A stretch of DNA of 16,791 bases from Bacteroidales bacterium (GTDB taxonomy: Bacteria > Bacteroidota > Bacteroidia > Bacteroidales > UBA3824): contig JAFYFR010000064.1 in the NCBI GenBank assembly GCA_017543645.1, forward strand, positions 1 through 16,791. The letters run 5' to 3'. Positions 15,229-16,791 of the stretch are shown here, piece by piece. Below the pieces are notes generated by a model. It saw nothing but the letters and a program-made list of their open reading frames with translations, searched no databases and had not been told where the DNA came from. Within the stretch, counting starts at the first letter, position 1. Each line of letters starts with the position of its first letter. The position numbers and the translations under genes were made by a program.

Positions 15229-16512
15229 ATGAAAAAACCAACCATCCTGTTGATACTTTTGCTATTACTGTGTATCAATGCCTTTTCTCAAAAATCACAA
15301 CCCGAGGCATACGCGGTGCTTAAAGACGGCACTTTGACATTTTATTATGGCAACAACAAACCGCAAGGGGCGTATGATGTGGAAAAATTTATTGAGGAGA
15401 ATGTAAATGACGATATAATATCCCGTAAAGAATGGTATTCTGTAAATAAAGAAATTAAAACCGTTGTTTTTGACAAATCGTTTAAAAAATACAGACCTAA
15501 AAGTTGTGAAAACTGGTTTCAAGTGTGTGAAAATCTTACTACAATCAAAGGTATCAAAGAAAACCTTAATACTTCTGAGGTTACTAATATGAGTTGGATG
15601 TTTTCGGGTTGTGAAAACCTGACAAGCCTTGATGTCAGCGGTTTCAAGACTGATAATGTTACTGATATGATGGCTATGTTTTATGGTTGTGAAAACCTGA
15701 CAAACCTTGATGTCAGTGGATTCAAGACTGATAATGTTACTAATATGAGTTATATGTTTTCGTGGTGTAAAAACCTGACAAGCATTGATGTCAGCGGATT
15801 CAAGACTGATAATGTTACTGATATGAGTAATATGTTCAGAGATTGTCAACTTCTAACGAGCCTTGATGTTAGCGGTTTCAAGACTGATAATGTTACTAAT
15901 ATGTGGGGTATGTTTTATGAGTGTACAAACCTAACAAGCCTTGATGTTAGCGGTTTCAAGACTGATAATGTTACTGATATGCGCAGTATGTTTGAAGGTT
16001 GTATAAAACTGACAAGTATTGATGTCAGCGGTTTCAATACTGAGAATGTTACTGATATGTGGTGGATGTTTTGCAGGTGTGAAAAACTGACAAGCCTTGA
16101 TGTCAGTGGTTTCAAGACTGATAATGTTACTGATATGAGATGTATGTTTTCGGGTTGTAAAAACTTGACAAGCCTTGATGTCAGCGGTTTCAAGACTGAT
16201 AAAGTTACTGATATGGGGTGGATGTTTTCGGGTTGTGAAAACCTGACAAACCTTGATGTCAGTGGATTCAAGACAGATAATGTTACTGATATGCGGTGGA
16301 TGTTTGCTGAATGTGAAAACCTTAAAACAATCTATGTCGGAGCCGGATGGAATACAAGCAATGTTACAGAGTCAGAAGATATGTTTGAAAAATGCTACAA
16401 CCTTGTCGGCGGTCAAGGAACAAAATATGACGAATCAGCCATAGATAAAACCCGCGCCCACATCGACGGCGGCGAATCAAACCCCGGATACCTTACAAAG
16501 AAAACGGAATAA
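15229..16512 (+). CDS. Secreted BspA-type (DUF285) tandem-repeat protein
   Basis: A 427-residue exported protein. It has a signal peptide (MKKPTILLILLLLLCINAFS, probable cut before QKS); the Cys in it does not fit a lipobox. The domain opens EAYAVLKDGTLTFYYGN, as in the giant protein at the other end of the window. Ten 26-residue units follow, consensus MFxGCENLTSLDVSGFKTDNVTDM split across units, the last one diverged (LKTIYVGAGWNTSNVTESED). It ends MFEKCYNLVGG and HIDGGESNPGYLTKK, the same closing motif (DGGE-x-PGY) as the giant protein's DUF285 domain. Such domains form leucine-rich-repeat-like solenoids on bacterial surfaces and are linked to adhesion in BspA. Each unit carries a conserved Cys. 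No membrane anchor or C-terminal sorting domain was seen. Confidence 0.87.
   Translation: MKKPTILLILLLLLCINAFSQKSQPEAYAVLKDGTLTFYYGNNKPQGAYDVEKFIEENVNDDIISRKEWYSVNKEIKTVVFDKSFKKYRPKSCENWFQVCENLTTIKGIKENLNTSEVTNMSWMFSGCENLTSLDVSGFKTDNVTDMMAMFYGCENLTNLDVSGFKTDNVTNMSYMFSWCKNLTSIDVSGFKTDNVTDMSNMFRDCQLLTSLDVSGFKTDNVTNMWGMFYECTNLTSLDVSGFKTDNVTDMRSMFEGCIKLTSIDVSGFNTENVTDMWWMFCRCEKLTSLDVSGFKTDNVTDMRCMFSGCKNLTSLDVSGFKTDKVTDMGWMFSGCENLTNLDVSGFKTDNVTDMRWMFAECENLKTIYVGAGWNTSNVTESEDMFEKCYNLVGGQGTKYDESAIDKTRAHIDGGESNPGYLTKKTE
15598..16377 (+). repeat. Ten tandem 78-bp coding repeats in the DUF285 gene
   Basis: Units begin at ATG 15598, 15676, 15754, 15832, 15910, 15988, 16066, 16144, 16222 and 16300, an unbroken 78-bp period (26 codons). 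The central part of each unit (encoding LDVSGFKTDNVTDM) is nearly identical at the DNA level in the first nine units, while the codons flanking the Met-Phe vary; the tenth unit is diverged. The period is a multiple of three, so gain or loss of units would keep the frame. Confidence 0.92.
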
Positions 16513-16539
16513 TACCGACGTACACAAGGTACGCCCCCG

Positions 16540-16616
16540 ATAATAACTAAAACTTTACGTTTTCTATACCCCTTGTAAAAACTTGGTAACTAATTTTGCC
16601 GCATAATAACTAAAAC
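16540..16616 (+). repeat. 14-bp direct repeat ATAATAACTAAAAC flanking the maeB promoter
   Basis: The word ATAATAACTAAAAC occurs at 16540-16553 and again at 16603-16616, bracketing the -7 box at 16591-16598. The second copy lies just before the malic-enzyme start. It may be a regulatory site or a trace of a small duplication. Confidence 0.5.
16591..16598 (+). promoter_or_regulatory. Bacteroidetes -7 box for the malic-enzyme gene
   Basis: TAATTTTG matches TAnnTTTG exactly, 26 bp upstream of the ATG at 16625, giving a leader of about 20 nt. Confidence 0.6.
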
Positions 16617-16624
16617 ACATTAAA

Positions 16625-16791
16625 ATGGCAAAAATTACCAAAGAGATGGCGCTCCGTTATCATAGCGAGGGTCGCCCGGGAAAGATCGAGGTCGTTCCCA
16701 CAAAACCTTACAGAACGCAAACCGACTTGTCGTTGGCTTATTCGCCCGGCGTGGCTGAGCCCTGCTTGGAGATTCAGAAAAATCCCGACGA
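16625..16791 (+). CDS. maeB: NADP-dependent malic enzyme, 5' end only
   Basis: The first 55 codons read [20 protein letters not shown], then [20 protein letters not shown] and [10 protein letters not shown], running off the window. This is the N-terminus of the large MaeB-type malic enzymes (usually about 760 residues, with a phosphotransacetylase-like C-terminal domain), including the conserved '[11 protein letters not shown]' of the malic domain. The enzyme decarboxylates malate to pyruvate and makes NADPH in the cytoplasm. It has its own promoter and is a housekeeping gene, marking the edge of the surface-variation region. The C-terminal domain cannot be confirmed here. Confidence 0.9.
   Translation, partial: MAKITKEMALRYHSEGRPGKIEVVPTKPYRTQTDLSLAYSPGVAEPCLEIQKNPD

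Noticed and set aside
15295..16271. Minus-strand frames of 184 and 118 codons opposite the DUF285 gene
   Set aside because: They are periodic only because they are antisense to the tandem coding repeats; there is no promoter or start context.
15598..16377. Regular repeats as a CRISPR array
   Set aside because: The units abut without unique spacers, have a 78-bp coding period and encode a DUF285 repeat protein.
16519..16533. Small inverted repeat CGTAC-ACAAG-GTACG after the DUF285 gene as a terminator
   Set aside because: Only a 5-bp stem and no following T run; too weak to call.

Overview
The window looks like chromosomal DNA of a Bacteroidetes bacterium, probably an uncultured gut or rumen Bacteroidales. 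Seven intergenic regions carry the Bacteroidetes-type -7 box TAnnTTTG just upstream of a start codon. Starts lack clear Shine-Dalgarno sequences. The window also holds BspA-like (DUF285) and GLUG-type surface proteins and the 5' end of a typical Bacteroidales NADP-malic enzyme. No rRNA, tRNA, CRISPR array or transposase was seen.

Layout. (1) 1-5371, minus: the 5' part (about 1,780 codons) of a giant secreted surface protein built from two tandem ~2.1-kb GLUG/Ig-like modules, a BspA-type DUF285 domain, another Ig-like domain and the start of a second DUF285 domain beyond the window edge. Its signal-peptide frame has no usable start codon. The only good upstream ATG (5371) is separated from it by a run of exactly 10 G and is out of frame. 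A run of 9 or 12 G would join them, so this looks like a phase-variable gene captured OFF, or a homopolymer base-call error. (2) 5557-5963, minus: two tiny paralogous single-pass membrane proteins with their own promoter. (3) 6017-7303, minus: an MFS-type transporter followed by a four-helix membrane protein. (4) 7427-12798, plus: a tightly packed operon of a HisC/CobD-fold PLP enzyme, a LicC-like cytidylyltransferase, a LicD-family phosphotransferase and three glycosyltransferases. (5) 12845-14382, plus: an acyl carrier protein overlapping a short adenylating (ANL) ligase, with its own promoter. (6) 14370-15112, minus: a HEPN/MNT toxin-antitoxin pair, convergent with and overlapping the ligase gene. 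(7) 15229-16512, plus: a secreted DUF285 protein containing ten 78-bp tandem repeats. (8) 16625 onward, plus: the start of malic enzyme maeB.

How the parts fit. Regions 4 and 5 most plausibly make and decorate a cell-surface glycan. The PLP enzyme, cytidylyltransferase and LicD protein could together supply and attach a small amino-phosphate group such as phosphoethanolamine or phosphocholine; the glycosyltransferases build the glycan; and the ACP/ligase pair could activate an acyl or amino-acyl substituent. Regions 1 and 7 encode repeat-rich exported proteins with related DUF285 domains. Together these make the window a surface-variation locus. The strongest candidate for something new is the poly-G switch at the start of the giant protein.
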